A DNA stretch of 64,000 nt from Symbiodinium natans (taxonomy: Eukaryota; Sar; Dinophyceae; Suessiales; Symbiodiniaceae), in assembly GCA_905221605.1 (NCBI GenBank), contig CAJNDS010002320.1, positions 237,440 to 301,439 on the forward strand, in the 5' to 3' direction. A model generated the notes under the pieces. That model worked only from the letters and a program-made list of their open reading frames with translations, made no database searches and was not told where the DNA came from. This document shows, piece by piece, positions 20,197-32,100 of the stretch; within the stretch, counting starts at the first letter, position 1, and each line of letters opens with the position of its first letter. Made by a program: the position numbers and the translations under genes.

Positions 20197-22299
20197 ATGA
20201 ATGCCGAGAGTGGGGAGAGTGCTCGGCCTGCTCCAAGCAAACGTCGCGGCCCCCAGCCTGCCCAATCCGGTCTTGGCAGCCCTGGGCCCCCACGTCCCCC
20301 TGACTACCGGCCTCCGGGACTCTCCACACCTTGCTTGGGGACGAGAGCGAAGTCAGGGCCGCCAGTGAAGAAGGCCAAGGCAGAAGCTGAGCCCAAGGCT
20401 GGGTCCGCAGAGAGGAACAGGGCAGAGCCCAAGGCCGAGTCGGCGGAGAAGCCCAGGGCGGAGCCCAAGGCCGAGTCGGCGGAGAAGCCCAGGGCGGAGC
20501 CCAAGGTGAAGTCGGCTGAGCAGCCCAAGGCGCAGCCCAAAGCGCCCCAGTCGCAGCCCACGACGGCAGAGCCCATGGTAGAGGTTGTGGTAGAGCCCAT
20601 GGCAGAGCCCATGGCAGAGCCCAAAACAGCGCCCATGGCTGAGCCCCCGAACGCACAGCCGAAGGATAAGGCTAAGGTGATGCCGCAGGCCAGACCCATC
20701 CCCAAGAAGGCGCCGCCCGAATTGCGATCGAAGTTGGTGGTTCCGCCTTCCCAGACGCCGAAACCTGCTGTTGTTACTGTTCCACCTTCCGAGTCGCAGC
20801 AGTCCGAGTCGCAGCAGCCCGCCCCCCAGAGCCAATCCAGCCGCTCGGGTACCAGGACTTTGTCACCGGCCAAGTCGCGGACACGGATGATGAAAGAAAG
20901 AGAGCGGTCGCCTGCTCGGCGCAAAGGCAAGACTCTGGGCTACCCGACGCCCCCGAATGAGTGGTTGGTTCCGCGGTGCGAAGCCGCTTGTCATCAAACC
21001 TTTAAATTATAGACCGGTAACCCCAACCCTAAACCCTGAACCCTTAACCCTAAACCCTAAACTCGTCCGTCGTCACTGGTCGCATGGAATTGCCGCAAGA
21101 AAAAATTGACACCTGAGAATCGCGACGTCAGCTCAGGTCGTCCGGCAGCTCTTCACCCTCAATGCCGGCGTCGCAGACGTCATGCTGAGGCTTGAGTGCG
21201 ACGGCGCGGCCTTCAATGCCACTTTGTCGGCTATACTACTAAGTTTGAAATTTGACTTCTGATTATAATCATCAATATTATTGACTTCATTTCAAAATGT
21301 CCGATCGACAAAAATTCTGCACGGACAAGGAGTCGCTGTAAGCCCAGGCAGTCGTCAACCTCCATCTCCATCCGTCGCCGCGAGGGAAAGCCTTCGTTTG
21401 CGAGTTGCTGGTGCGCTTGATGAAGGAGGAGACGTGATTAGCTAGGGTTTTGTGGTCTTCATCGGACTGCGATCAAGCGTGTTGGAAAACATGTTTCAGT
21501 CTAGCCTCTCTCAGGAAAAGCCGACGAACCCGTCCGCGTACATCATGCGGTACCACCAGGAGAAGATGCGCTTGCTCAGCTCTTTTCCTGCAGTTGTGAG
21601 TCCGTGTGTGTTCAAGTTATGTGAAAGCGATTCCTGCCTTTGCACATTGTCCTGCCTGACCTAAGTGGCCGAGCATCCCCAAGCGTGGAGTCGTGAGATG
21701 CGAACAGAAGAGTGGGGAGCCTGGGCTCGGCCAGACGCCCAGGATGAGTCAGAGCCAGCGAACCTTGGCCAGCATTGGCAATTGGGCACTCGTCGTCTGT
21801 TGCTGCTGACAACCACATCCGACATTGATGCGTTGGCTGCAGGAGTCGGAGGGGCCAGGAGCAGAGCCACGAACATCTGAATACGTGGGTCCAGGACCAG
21901 GAGGACAGCCAGTGGAAGGAGGGCCACGAGTGGCAGCAGTGGACCGACGACACCAGTGGTGTTGCTTGGCTTAAGCACGCTGGCGACTTGTGCTTCTTGC
22001 TGTTTTCTGAGCTGTTGGCACGTAATTACTCAGGCATGGTCTCACACTGCCTGGACTGCAGAGGAATGAAGTGGCTGAGTCGCTGCCTGAGTCGCTTGCC
22101 TGAAAACCCTTTCTTGCATCTTGAAGATACAGTCGCAGAGATACGGAGTCGACAGGCTGACCTGGTGGCAGTCGGACTTCAAGTTCCAGCCATCGATCCA
22201 GTCGTTTGTCTCATGAGACGCTGGCAGTGTTCACAAAGCCTGCGCTACGATTTTGGTTTAACAGGACGTATTATGCATTACCTGTGGAAGGCTTGGTGA
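20197..22299 (+). CDS. Gene B2: low-complexity protein, paralog of B1
   Basis: ATG at 20197. The first long exon is Pro/Ala/Lys/Glu-rich with tandem AEPKAESAEKPR units, then Ser/Gln/Arg-rich sequence, ending near the conserved WLVPRCEAA motif at about 20990. The likely intron after it contains CCCTAAA-like repeat. A 29-codon exon at 21137-21223 and two 27-codon exons (21348-21428 and 21515-21595) match B1 exactly in length. The last two are split by an 86-nt intron that B1 lacks. The donor after 21595 is GTGAGT. Further likely exons at 21665-21880 and 21988-22299 are Trp-rich then helical; the latter ends in TGA at 22299. Function unknown. Confidence 0.6.
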
Positions 22300-22959
22300 A
22301 ACGACCTGTGACAAGCTGTTAGCTTCAGATGTGACAATGATCTGAGGCTTTGTCAGTCTTTTTATTTCAAGTCCTGGGAGTCAGTCGGACTGAGACTCAA
22401 AGCCACCTCAGGCTTGGCATCGAGTTCTCAGAGTTTCAACCAATATTTACTAGCGAGATGACGAGAATGATGTTTTCGCTGTCTTGGCTGTCTTGCAGGA
22501 GTCGGTCAGGCATGTGACTCCCACAATTGACTGTTCAAGTCCCTGCTGCTGCAGAGTGGAAAACCGTTCCTGTGAGCACGCGACATTGACTGCCTTCTCC
22601 ACAAAGGCTGCTGTGACGAGACTTCTGTTCTGCGCAGGTGCCAGTCGGCAGGTCGCCTGCGCAGACACGTCGCGTGGTTCTCAGTCGCCAGCCATGAACG
22701 GTCTGTCTCTGGCTCGCAGATGTAAAGTTGCAGCGCAATTTCGCTGTTGCAGGTTCACCGTTGTTGCCAATCATGCAGGAGGAGAAAGAGGTCGGTCCCG
22801 ACCGCCTGGCCCTCAGACTCCCTCAGTACATTTCAGGAGTGCGGAATCGATTTATTCCACTTATGCTTCAGCTTTCCGCATTCGGCTGTAGCCTAATTAC
22901 GGATGCTTACTATCACTCGATGTGTTCGATGCGCTGCAATGAACCAAACCTGTAACAAG

Positions 22960-23690
22960 TAAGTTGAGTACTGTCAGGAATTATTGTGTATTTGATGAAA
23001 CGCAAGGCTTTTTGTTAATGTGTCTGTGTCAAATATACTGAGTCAAAATTTGAAAACGAATCCAGCATACCAAGGGCCTACGTAAGCTTGTTGTCGAAAA
23101 CATGGCAATTATCTTTGGAATTGGCTCCTGCGTGTGGGAACCGCTTCCGTCACAAACGTCAGGGAACCGCCACGAAACCGTGCGTGCAGGTACCGCTTTG
23201 AAACCGTGTGTGCCGGAACCGCTCCCAGAACGCCAGGCAATATTACAATCATCAAAATTACTTTACCCAAAAATATGTATTCTGTAACGTTTGGTAAATT
23301 AAGCAAAACACAATTTACATTTAACAAGACCACACATTTACACGATTATGTCGATGCTACAAAAAACCACGGAGAACACAAGAATTCATTATCACATATT
23401 GTGTATGTCATGAAGTTACCTGACTGTAAGCAATTTTTATCAAGATTTTTTTGTAACAAATAATTTCTTAAAATACACAAACACATGCATAGCAAGAAAA
23501 TATATAGTTATCTTCAAAATTGCCTTCTGCGTGCGGGAACCGCTTCTTTCACTGACGTGAGGGAACCGTACTGGGTCCGTACGCAACCTGTGGCTAAGGT
23601 TCATGTACGGGCCGAAGACCAGTTTCCTTATGTCCTTGAATTTAATTCAAGCCTCAAACCAATGGTCCTGGTCCTGGTTCTAAGGAAAGC
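22960..23690. other. AT-rich island with direct repeats, probable insertion
   Basis: Composition drops to AT-rich and AGTCG is absent. Near-identical blocks of about 50-60 nt, each with TTGGAATTGG- or AAAATTGCC-like sequence followed by CTGCGTG-GGGAACCGCTTC and a GTCAGGGAACCG-like end, lie at 23103-23168 and 23507-23572 in direct orientation. The interior holds only a short Lys/Asn-rich open frame (23280-23463). It looks like a non-autonomous insertion; the type is not identifiable. Confidence 0.5.
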
Positions 23691-24140
23691 ATACAGCGAA
23701 AACTCCGTCCTGGGAGTCCAGTGTTACGTCGCATGCCGGTGCTTTGTATGTGATCGTTGCTGAAGCGAACAGCTATTTCGCAGGTTGCTTTTTGTCGATT
23801 CTGCACACTTGGCATTGCAAGGAAGCGAGGTTAAAGGATTAATCTGTTTCCACGCGTTGACACACACACACACACACCCACGCGCACACGCGCGCGCACA
23901 CGCACACGCACCTGGCCTCATGCTGGGATGCGTCGGCAGCCGCTCCCTAGGGTAGCGGCTGTTTGCTGCTGCGCACCGCCCAGGCCACACAGTCGGCTGC
24001 ATGTGGAAGCTCTTCGTGCGGCGCTCAGGTGTCGAAGGCACTGTGAGAGGGCGGGCACGGAATCTTCCAATGTGCTGCATAAGCGTTGGCTCACTCACTC
24101 GGGGTGCTAGTGTGGTCTACGTCCCAAAGTCGATTACAAC

Positions 24141-25950
24141 TTGATTTCAGAATGCCCCGCCGCTGTTGGCTTAAGTCGATTGTCAGGGGAAGCAGTCTTG
24201 CAAAGTGGAGCAAGGGAAACTCACTGTGGTCGAGCTGGGGAAGCTCACTGTGGTCGAGTACGGGAAGCTCCCTTTGGTCCGGAGCCGCTGGGGGTGGCAC
24301 TAGTGGAAGTCAGTCTTAGATGGGAATTGACAGGGCTCTCGCCTCATATGTTTCCCTACGTGCCCGGGGTAGGCGGTTGCCGCACGTTAGAGCCGTTAGA
24401 GTGTGTGTTTTTTCTGGATGCTGTGTCCAAGGGCTGCTACGGAGCCGATTCGATCAACATGATGGCAGTGGCTCAGCCCCAGGAGCATGAGCGGCCGAAC
24501 GTTGCCCTACTCCAGAAGGATGCGATAAGAGCCTTGAAGTCCAAGGGCGATGTGAAAGAAAATGTGCCTGGGTAGCTGACTGGACTCGGAACACTCGTGA
24601 TTAGGCTGCTAGGGCGCAGGAGGCCCGCCATCGACGAGAAACCTTTAATAAATCAAATTCTCAATGACTTTTATGCAAGACCAGGTGCAGAAGACGCAGC
24701 TCTTTCTCCAGTCACCATCGACTGCCTGCGCGGCGGGCATTTCCAAGAACGAGTCGGTCCTTGAGTGTTTTGTGGTGCCAGCCTTTTTGACCAAGTCCTT
24801 TGTCACCACGGGCATCATTGAGTGGGTACTTTTCAAAGCAGCACTCTCTTACGGCGCATCTTGTTTGACGTTAGTTTCCTGGACGAGTTCGATTTTCGAA
24901 TCGCACGCATCCTCCGACCGCCCGTCAGGTACCGCAGAACGATTTTGATCAGCACGCAGAGGCCAAAGCCATCAAGAAGATGCTGAACGCTCACCGTCGT
25001 GACCGGATTGCACAGGGTTTGCACTGAAGGCTCATGTGTGTCTGGCAATTTCAGTGGCAATGATGTTGCTGCAGCAACTTGATCGCGAGGTCTTGCCGAG
25101 CGATCTGAAAGATGTGCAGATGCGGCAGTCGAGCGGCTTGCAGTTCCTTTCACTGCATAATCTGAGTCGTTCATTGCTGGCCCTAGTGACAGTGGCTGTC
25201 GTGAGTCAATGAGGCACGGCTGGTGCCACATGGGCTGCTTCGAAACATGCGTGTAAGAGGCCGACAAGGCCGAGCGGCCCAAGGAGCCAACCAGGAAGGC
25301 CAAGAAGCCGGGCAGGGCGCCGGAGTCGGCCACCTGGTTGAAGCTGAAGGGCTCGTGCATGCCAGGACTGTGAGTAATTAGCTTTGACACTCATGGCATT
25401 CTTGCCTGCCAATTTGCTGCTTCGGCTTATGTAGGAGTCGCAAAAGAAAGCTGGACGACGCGGAGTCGATCATTCGGAGGCTGTTAGGGGAGTGTGCGCA
25501 GAAACAGACACTGTGCACACGTGGGCAAGATTCGGTTTGTTCGTCATCGCCTGAAATTGTCGTGGAGGCAGTTGGAGACCTCCCAGCTGTATCGAGTCGA
25601 GGTGCAGTGGAAGCTCCGGCCAAAGCGCGTGACGATTCGTCACCGCTACACTGGGAAGACAATGTGGTCGTTCATGCACGAGAGCGACGATATCCTGGTA
25701 AAGCTTTCAAACCGAGTCGCTGTCAGACTGCATTGGACATGATTGCCACTGTCACTTGGAAAAGGCAGTTCCGGGCAGACTCAGGTCGGCTATTTGCGCA
25801 GGGAGCCCAATTTGCTCCCAGCAGACCTTCGCTGCCGGGCAAATGATGCACTGGAGGAGTTGATGCATGGGTTGCAGAGGCAAGCACCCGAAGAACTAGC
25901 AGTTGTACAGAACGACGCTCTGCGAGATGCAGCTGGTCTTCTGCAGTAGG
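24141..25950 (+). other. Unassigned exon-like stretches upstream of the methyltransferase
   Basis: Several short open stretches have coding-like composition but no identified family: 24330-24575 (NMMAVAQPQEHERPNVALLQ), 24664-24940, 24920-25028 (DFDQHAEAKAIKKMLNAHRR then stop), 25255-25370 (Lys/Pro-rich) and 25437-25850. A GAAGCTC-containing approximately 24-nt repeat lies at 24205-24285. Whether these form one gene or upstream exons of the methyltransferase cannot be decided by eye. Confidence 0.3.
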
Positions 25951-26380
25951 AAAGTCCATGAGAGGGCTGCGGTAGGACAGCTGCTGCAAGTCGACCAGTA
26001 CAATGTCTGGAGTCGGCCGTTTCAGCTGCAGAGACGGTATTTCCATGACCCCGGGGCGAATTGTCGACGAAGGCACATGTGAAAAACTGATGTGATTTTC
26101 CAGTGCAGCATCTGAGCCTTGGTGCAGCCGTGTCATTGCATGTTGCTGTGACAAGAAGCATATTCTTCTAGGCTCTTCGAGTTCGTTTTGACCGAGCAGT
26201 CGTTTGGCTTGCAGCAGGGGAGCTGGATCTGCGAGGGCCTGATGAGCATGGGAGATTCAAGACGCAGAAAAGCACGGCTGCGCTCCCAGAAGGGCGGCAA
26301 ACTTTGTCGGTCATCAGTGAGGCACTCCCTTTTTTTTTGAGACCAGTCGAGCAAGGCAGCCCGCGCCATGGGGACTCGCG

Positions 26381-28206
26381 ATGCGGCTTGCTTTGCGCGA
26401 AGTATTGGGCCCGGCCGCTAGCCCAGTCGCAGGTCCTGCTTTCAGAGTCGCCACAGACTGCAGTGGCATCGAGGCCCGGTTCTGCCTTTTCTGACACTGT
26501 CGCTGTCGTGTGTATAATGTTCGACCTGCCATTGCTTCCTAGCACCCTGGCGTGCGGTTCACATGGCCAGCCACAGCTGTGTAATTCGCAGGCCCCGCTC
26601 CATGCCCTGGATGCCCTGAAGATTATGCACCAGCATGTTTTTAGCTGCGACATGAACAAGTCGGCCAAGGCGGTGGTTCGCCTCAATCGCATCTCGACTG
26701 ATGCTGCCGCTGCCGCTGCTGCCGCTGCTGCTGCTGCTTTATCCGTGCAATATCAGTGTTCTGAATTTCAACGACGCCCGAGTTTCAACGTTAGCCCATG
26801 CAAACTTCAGTCCGACCTTTCCAAGATCGGCCACACTTCTTCTTCGACAACCTGCTTGACCGCGATCTGGAGCAGACACCTCCAGGCCCAGTCGACTTGT
26901 ACAGTGCAGGCTTTCCTTGCCAGTCGTACTCCGCCCTTGGAAAACGGGACGGCTTGGCGAACAAGGAACGAAAGAAGGTGCTGAATCTTGCCTTCAGATT
27001 CGTGCTGAGGTAGTGGCTGTTGTTCGTGTGTCCTGCTTTGACACGCAAGACTTGCACCGAGGATCGGCGTGCTGGCAAGCCTCGTGCTTCTGCAACCAAG
27101 GCTTGCTATTCTGGAGAATGTGTGTGGCCTCCTCAAACACCTGAAGTCTGTCATGAAGTTGATGCGGAGAATGGTGGGGGAGCAGTATCACATCGTGGTG
27201 GCTGCGTGGCTGAATGGACAGTTTAAGTTAATTTGGTAGAACTGCCTGAACACATCTGGCTTCACTGTCTGAAGGTTCAGTTTTGTTCGACAGACGTCGG
27301 TGCATTGGTTCGGCGGCCGCGGGTATTTTTCCTTTTCCTGGATCGGAGCAGATGCACGGCCAACTCCGTCGCCGACCTGGCGGAGTCGTGCAAGAGGTTG
27401 TTCAAGGCCTTTGCCAAAGTCGGCCTCAAGCACAAAGGTTCCATGAATCAGGTGCTCGCGACAAGACGTCGCCGCTGCAGCCTGGTCAGAAATATGCAGT
27501 CGGAAATGCGCACGGTGACACTGCCCGCTGCTTGTCCTGCTTCCGAGACCTGCCTGTGAGGCAGCCAGTCGCTGTCCTCCAAACAGGCCAATGTGCTCAA
27601 GCAGAGAGTGCTCAAGCACCGCGACCGGACACGCTCGTTCCTTGTGGACGTTTCCCAGTCTGAGGCGTTCGCACGTTTCGGTCGTGACACCTCCCCGACA
27701 TGGGCTCGCGGAAGCAAGATGGTCTTTGTTCCTGCGTTCATGCCGGCCAGTCGCTATGTCGTGCTGGATGGGGAGGATGCCTTGGCAGCCTGGCTAAGAC
27801 TAAGAAATGAAGGCGAAGTTTTTTTTTGTGCATTCTGACTCCTGACACCGAGGGGTGGATAGGAAGCAGGAGCTAGGAAAACGACCTGAGGCACTGCATG
27901 ACTTTCCGGAATTGAAGATGCCCGAGCACGTCACGGACAGGAACCTCGTCCAGCTCGTCGGCAACAGCCAGCACATCAGGTCGATTGCAGTCGCTTGGCT
28001 CTTGGGCTTGGCCACAACATCCAGAAAGCGGTCAGCCAAAGTGTTTGACGCCTGCTTTCTGCACCTCAGGCACGGTCAGCCATTCATTTTTGGATTTGTT
28101 GGTCGGCAGCCTTTTCATGTTGAAAACAATGTGCAGGTGCCAAAATGATGGTCTCGTCGACGTGACGACGAAGCGGAAGAAGAGGAAGAAGACATCCCGC
28201 AAGTAG
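26381..28206 (+). CDS. C5-cytosine DNA methyltransferase
   Basis: Transfers a methyl group from AdoMet to cytosine C5 in DNA. Motif I is TDCSGIEAPLHALDALK, formed only after splicing exon 1 (26381-26473) to exon 2 (26592-26688). Exon 3 (26811-27009) carries motif IV, DLYSAGFPCQSYSALGKRDG, with the catalytic Cys. Exon 4 (27080 to about 27221) carries motif VI, PRLAILENVCGLL. Exon 5 (about 27275-27540) has the motif VIII-like VRRPRVFFLFL. A further exon near 27593-27790 covers the C-terminal region. The exon at about 27870-28050 has the motif X-like NLVQLVGNSQHIRSIAVAWL. A basic KRKKRKK tail ends in TAG at 28206. Introns 26474-26591 and 26689-26810 are GC-AG; 27010-27079 is GT-AG. Boundaries after exon 4 are approximate. 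The start is the first in-frame ATG; no extra N-terminal domain is seen. No reverse transcriptase lies nearby. Confidence 0.85.
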
Positions 28207-28394
28207 GTGCCTACAGAGTCACAGTCGTCACCGGCGAGTCACTCGATTTTATCTAAGCTGACTGCGCGAGGGGATGCGCACGAAACAGTCGGAAGAAATA
28301 CAAGGCTTGTTCGCAGTTTCCAGTTATGCTCCCTTGGGTTTCTAGCGGTTTGAGTCTAGTCTACATGCGGTTCGAACTTTTTTGGATCTTGTTT

Positions 28395-28950
28395 GGTTCC
28401 AGCTCAGTAGGCCCAGACTGTATCCTAGAGACTCTCCGGCCAGAAGCTTCGGTCTAGGTTGGTCTCAAAGCCATTGGCTTTTTTGAGGTAATCTTCCGGC
28501 AGCCGTTGGGGAAATTACCTCACCAAATGGCAAGATTCGATGAGGTAATCGAGTTATAACCGGTTATAACTTTTCCTTTCCTTTATTAAAAAGGTAATAT
28601 CCCGCCAGCCGTTCAGGAAATTACCCCACCAAGTGGCCAGGTTCATTGACGTAATCCAGTTATAACCGGTTATAACTCCGTGTGTCTTTTGCGGTTCCCA
28701 CTCAGTAGGCCCAGAGCAGTCGAAACCTTAAAGCTCCGCTCGCATGGTCTTTGGTTGTCCAGCCAGTAGGCCCATAGCTTGAGGCAGGGCTCCAGCGACA
28801 GCCACCCTGAAGCTAATCAGATCAGGGCATTTACTAAATTCCAGTATTATAGTTGATGGGTTCTGAGGCCTTGCTCCAGACAGCACCAAGTCTTGACCTG
28901 CAGCTCGACCGATCCCGGTTTCCAAAGAAGCAAGAGTAGGCCCAGGCTCC
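28395..28950. repeat. Palindrome-bearing tandem element with AGTAGGCCCA repeats
   Basis: Two roughly 110-nt units each contain an inverted pair (G)GGTAAT...ATTACC, a CAGCCGTT loop and the perfect 18-bp palindrome GTTATAACCGGTTATAAC (28553-28570 and 28659-28676). The decamer AGTAGGCCCA occurs at about 28407, 28704 and 28765 and, as AGTAGGCCCA, at 28935. It lies between the methyltransferase and gene C and is non-coding. Confidence 0.85.
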
Positions 28951-29131
28951 CGGCTCCGGCCTCCAGACCGGTTACACTTTGAAGTGCTAGGCCTCTATTA
29001 CTTCTGGACTGGAAGTTGACGAAAGTTATAGCCCTTGCCTGTGCTGCGAAAGCTGGAGCGGATTGTGAGTTGGACCCTGACCGCCAGTCGCCCCTTGAGC
29101 GGTTCAAGTCGTCCGGTGGCCTTGGAAAGCC

Positions 29132-32100
29132 ATGTCTCCTGCGAAGAAGGCAAAGGCTAAGCCCACCTGGCCCGACAAGTCGGTTTGGGACGATGCCGAT
29201 GCCAGCCGCGTTTTCCTTGCTGAGGTGGAGTCGTATGTCCGGGGCCCAATGCCTTTAATTAAATGCGCATTTGTAAAGGAGAGCTTTGAAGATGTACCTT
29301 CCTCAGGTTCAAGATGCATGGCCGGAAATTCTGCACAAGCACAAGCTCCTCAAGGCCGGCCAGACTAGTTTGACTGCCCTGCCTGCGTTGGCAATCGACG
29401 CCACGGACTCAAAGTCCACGGTCACCGGATTCAAGGAAGTCTGGGACACAACCCGGGCACACGTGGCGCTCAAAAAAGACCACATATATGAGGCAGGCGC
29501 CAGTTTGGCGTGGGTTTCGGCATTGATGCCTCCACCGTGCCCGGTCGACCCCCTCCTGCTCACGACGGTCGCTTGGCACTGTGTGGTTGCTGTTCTGTGT
29601 CTCTGTGTGTCTGTGTGTGCATGGCGCCTGAAGCTCTTGCCTCAAGGTCATGCAAGTCGCGGAAGAATGCTTCGTTCCGTTGGTGATCGGAAAGAAGAAG
29701 CGGCTCATCTTTCCCACGACAGTGGTTGCGTCGTTGAGCAAGTTGCCGGCAGAAGACGAGTTGCCCAAGGAAATGCCGGTGGTCGGTGGAAGGGTCGTGG
29801 TTGCTGCTTTTTGGGTGCCTTTGACAGAAGACAGTCGTATGAGAAGCGTGCCGCAGTTGCACTTCCGAGCATTGCCTGCATGCCCAGGTTAAAGTCTTCA
29901 AGGAGATGTCCGAGCCGAGCGTCTCACAGGAGTCCATGCGGTGTCTCCTCGAGTGCATGCTTACCGTGACCATCCAGGCGCACAAGACGGACTCGGGCGC
30001 CTTGGTAGTTGCATCATTGAAAGCCAATGAGGATCTGCGAAGAGTCGCGCTTGCAACTTGTGACACTTTCCTGACTTGGTGTCGCAAGTTAACCGTGGTC
30101 GCCCAGACCGACATGACAGATAAGTCGGCGCCGAAGATGTTGGAGTCGGTCCACACTGGCTTGACAAAGCTGGGCTTTGCCGAGGTCGGCTTCACCTTCA
30201 ACGGTGTCAAGGTCGATGCAAAGTTGATGCAGGCATGCCAAGCAGTGTTGCGCAACATGACGCCGGAGTCGGAGGCGTTGCTTCAGCGAAACTTGGCTGT
30301 TCTGCTGGGCTACCTGTGATTGCGTCCTTGAATTATAAGACAGACTTAAACTCAGGCATCACCGGCCTCTTCGGCCCGTCGGTTGCCGGAAGCCACAACA
30401 AGATGAAGTCGCTCTTCCGGACCTCGTCCGAGTCCGCGCGATTCATGGTCGGCATCCTCTTCTGCAATCTGCAGAGGTCGCATTTCCGAGCTTCGGCCAC
30501 ACGGCTGCCATTTGCTTCTTCGCGGTGTTGTGTTGCAGCTGAACACCTAAAGACCCGCCGGATGCATGTTCGACTCTTGCCGTTTGCGTTGCGTGAAGAC
30601 GGACTCAGGAGCTCACAGACGACGGCATGGACAAGTGGGCCCGCGCCATGTGCGACTTCCATGAGATCATCACCGCGCTCCAAACAGCCGTGTCGTTGCT
30701 GCCGGACAACAACAACAGCAAGGAGATCAGGAACCTTCTGAACGTCTTTCGTTTCTTGGCTAGTGATTGGCCTTCATTGACGTCATCAAGTTGGTTGAAT
30801 TTCGCAGTCGCAACGAAGGTCAGCCGGAAGACTACAGTCGCACCAAGTTCGAGGAGCAGTCGCTGCACATGAAGCTGAGGCCCCTGCGCGACTTCCTCAT
30901 TGCCATCATGGAGCAGGAGCGAGACGAAGACTTGAACGAGTTGTGCGGCAACAAGAAGCCCATCGTCGACATCTTGAAAAACAAGGAGTCGGATCTGGAG
31001 CTGGGCGTGGAATTCCGACACGTGCTGCAGTGCATGTCCACCATGGCCGATGCCAAGGATGCAGGCGAGAGGGACCGCGTCCAGCTCAGTGCCTTGGTGA
31101 CAGGCCGTGTCATGCGTCCGCAACCCCAAACCCTCAACCCTCAACACTGAACCCTCAACCCTGAAGCCTGAACCTTTAACCCCAACCGAATGTGAGCGAC
31201 AGGCGGAAACCTCGAGTCGATGGAGGAGTCGTTGGAAGAGCTGCAGAAGTTGCGCGGTAAGGTTTTGGACAAGGTGTCGGAGAAGACGCGCAAGAATGTG
31301 AAGCTCCACTGCAACGCCAACCCGAAACAGACAGTCGCAGCCATTCCACGCCTTGCGCAAGGCAAGCTTGGTAGTCACCACCGGCTTTTTGTCGTGAGCG
31401 CAGAGCTGCTTGACGAGCATGAGGGCAGCCAGTCGACCCCTTGGGCAAGCGCGCCCGGTAACAAGAACTTGGTTGATCTCTTGGGCCAACGGTTGGATTT
31501 GGTTCTGGAAATGGCGAAAGAGCCGTGGGACTTCATCGTCGTCTCCGACGGGGCCAACAAATCCTTGCGCCAGACCATCCAGAACAAGCTCGGCAATGTC
31601 TCCGAGCTGTTGGTCCTTTATGAGGAGACGAGTCGCTTCCAGGACTACAGCAAGCGTGGCCAGTGGCAGTCGCTCTACTTGTGCAACCCCAAGGGAGCAA
31701 AAGATGCCCAGATCAACCTGGTGCCGCGGGAGGCCGCCTGATGCCTCATGTCCGTGTTTGGTGAAACGTGTCAGTGTAACGCAGCACGTCCACTGGTGCC
31801 AGGATTGCGGCAAAATGCAGCACGTCTTCGCTGGCGTTTGCGCCAATGCGACGCTGGACCTGGACCGCATGTCCACTGACACGAAAAGGTCGGTCTGGAA
31901 GGATAAAGGATTGGTTCGTCCGCAGAAGTGGCCGAGCGAGTCGATTCCGTGGCACTGGTCGGATGTGTTGCCAATGGACGTCTGGGACTCGGTGATGACG
32001 ATGCTGCGGGTGGCGTCTGTCGTGGACTTGTCTGCCGGGCCAACGTGCTTGCGATCGTGCCTGAAGTCGGGAACCTCCTATTTTGGAATCTGCCACAATG

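Noticed and set aside
20174-20930. Long minus-strand open frames opposite gene B2
   Set aside because: They mirror the Ala/Pro/Glu repeats of the + strand exon. Low-complexity GC-rich DNA stays open on both strands.
23100-23580. tRNA or 5S rRNA gene in the AT-rich island
   Set aside because: The repeated GGGAACCGC blocks do not fit a cloverleaf or the A and B boxes.
29460-29640. Coding use of the GTGTCTCTGTGTGTCTGTG stretch near 29590
   Set aside because: It lies in the 29514-29646 intron and is simple repeat.
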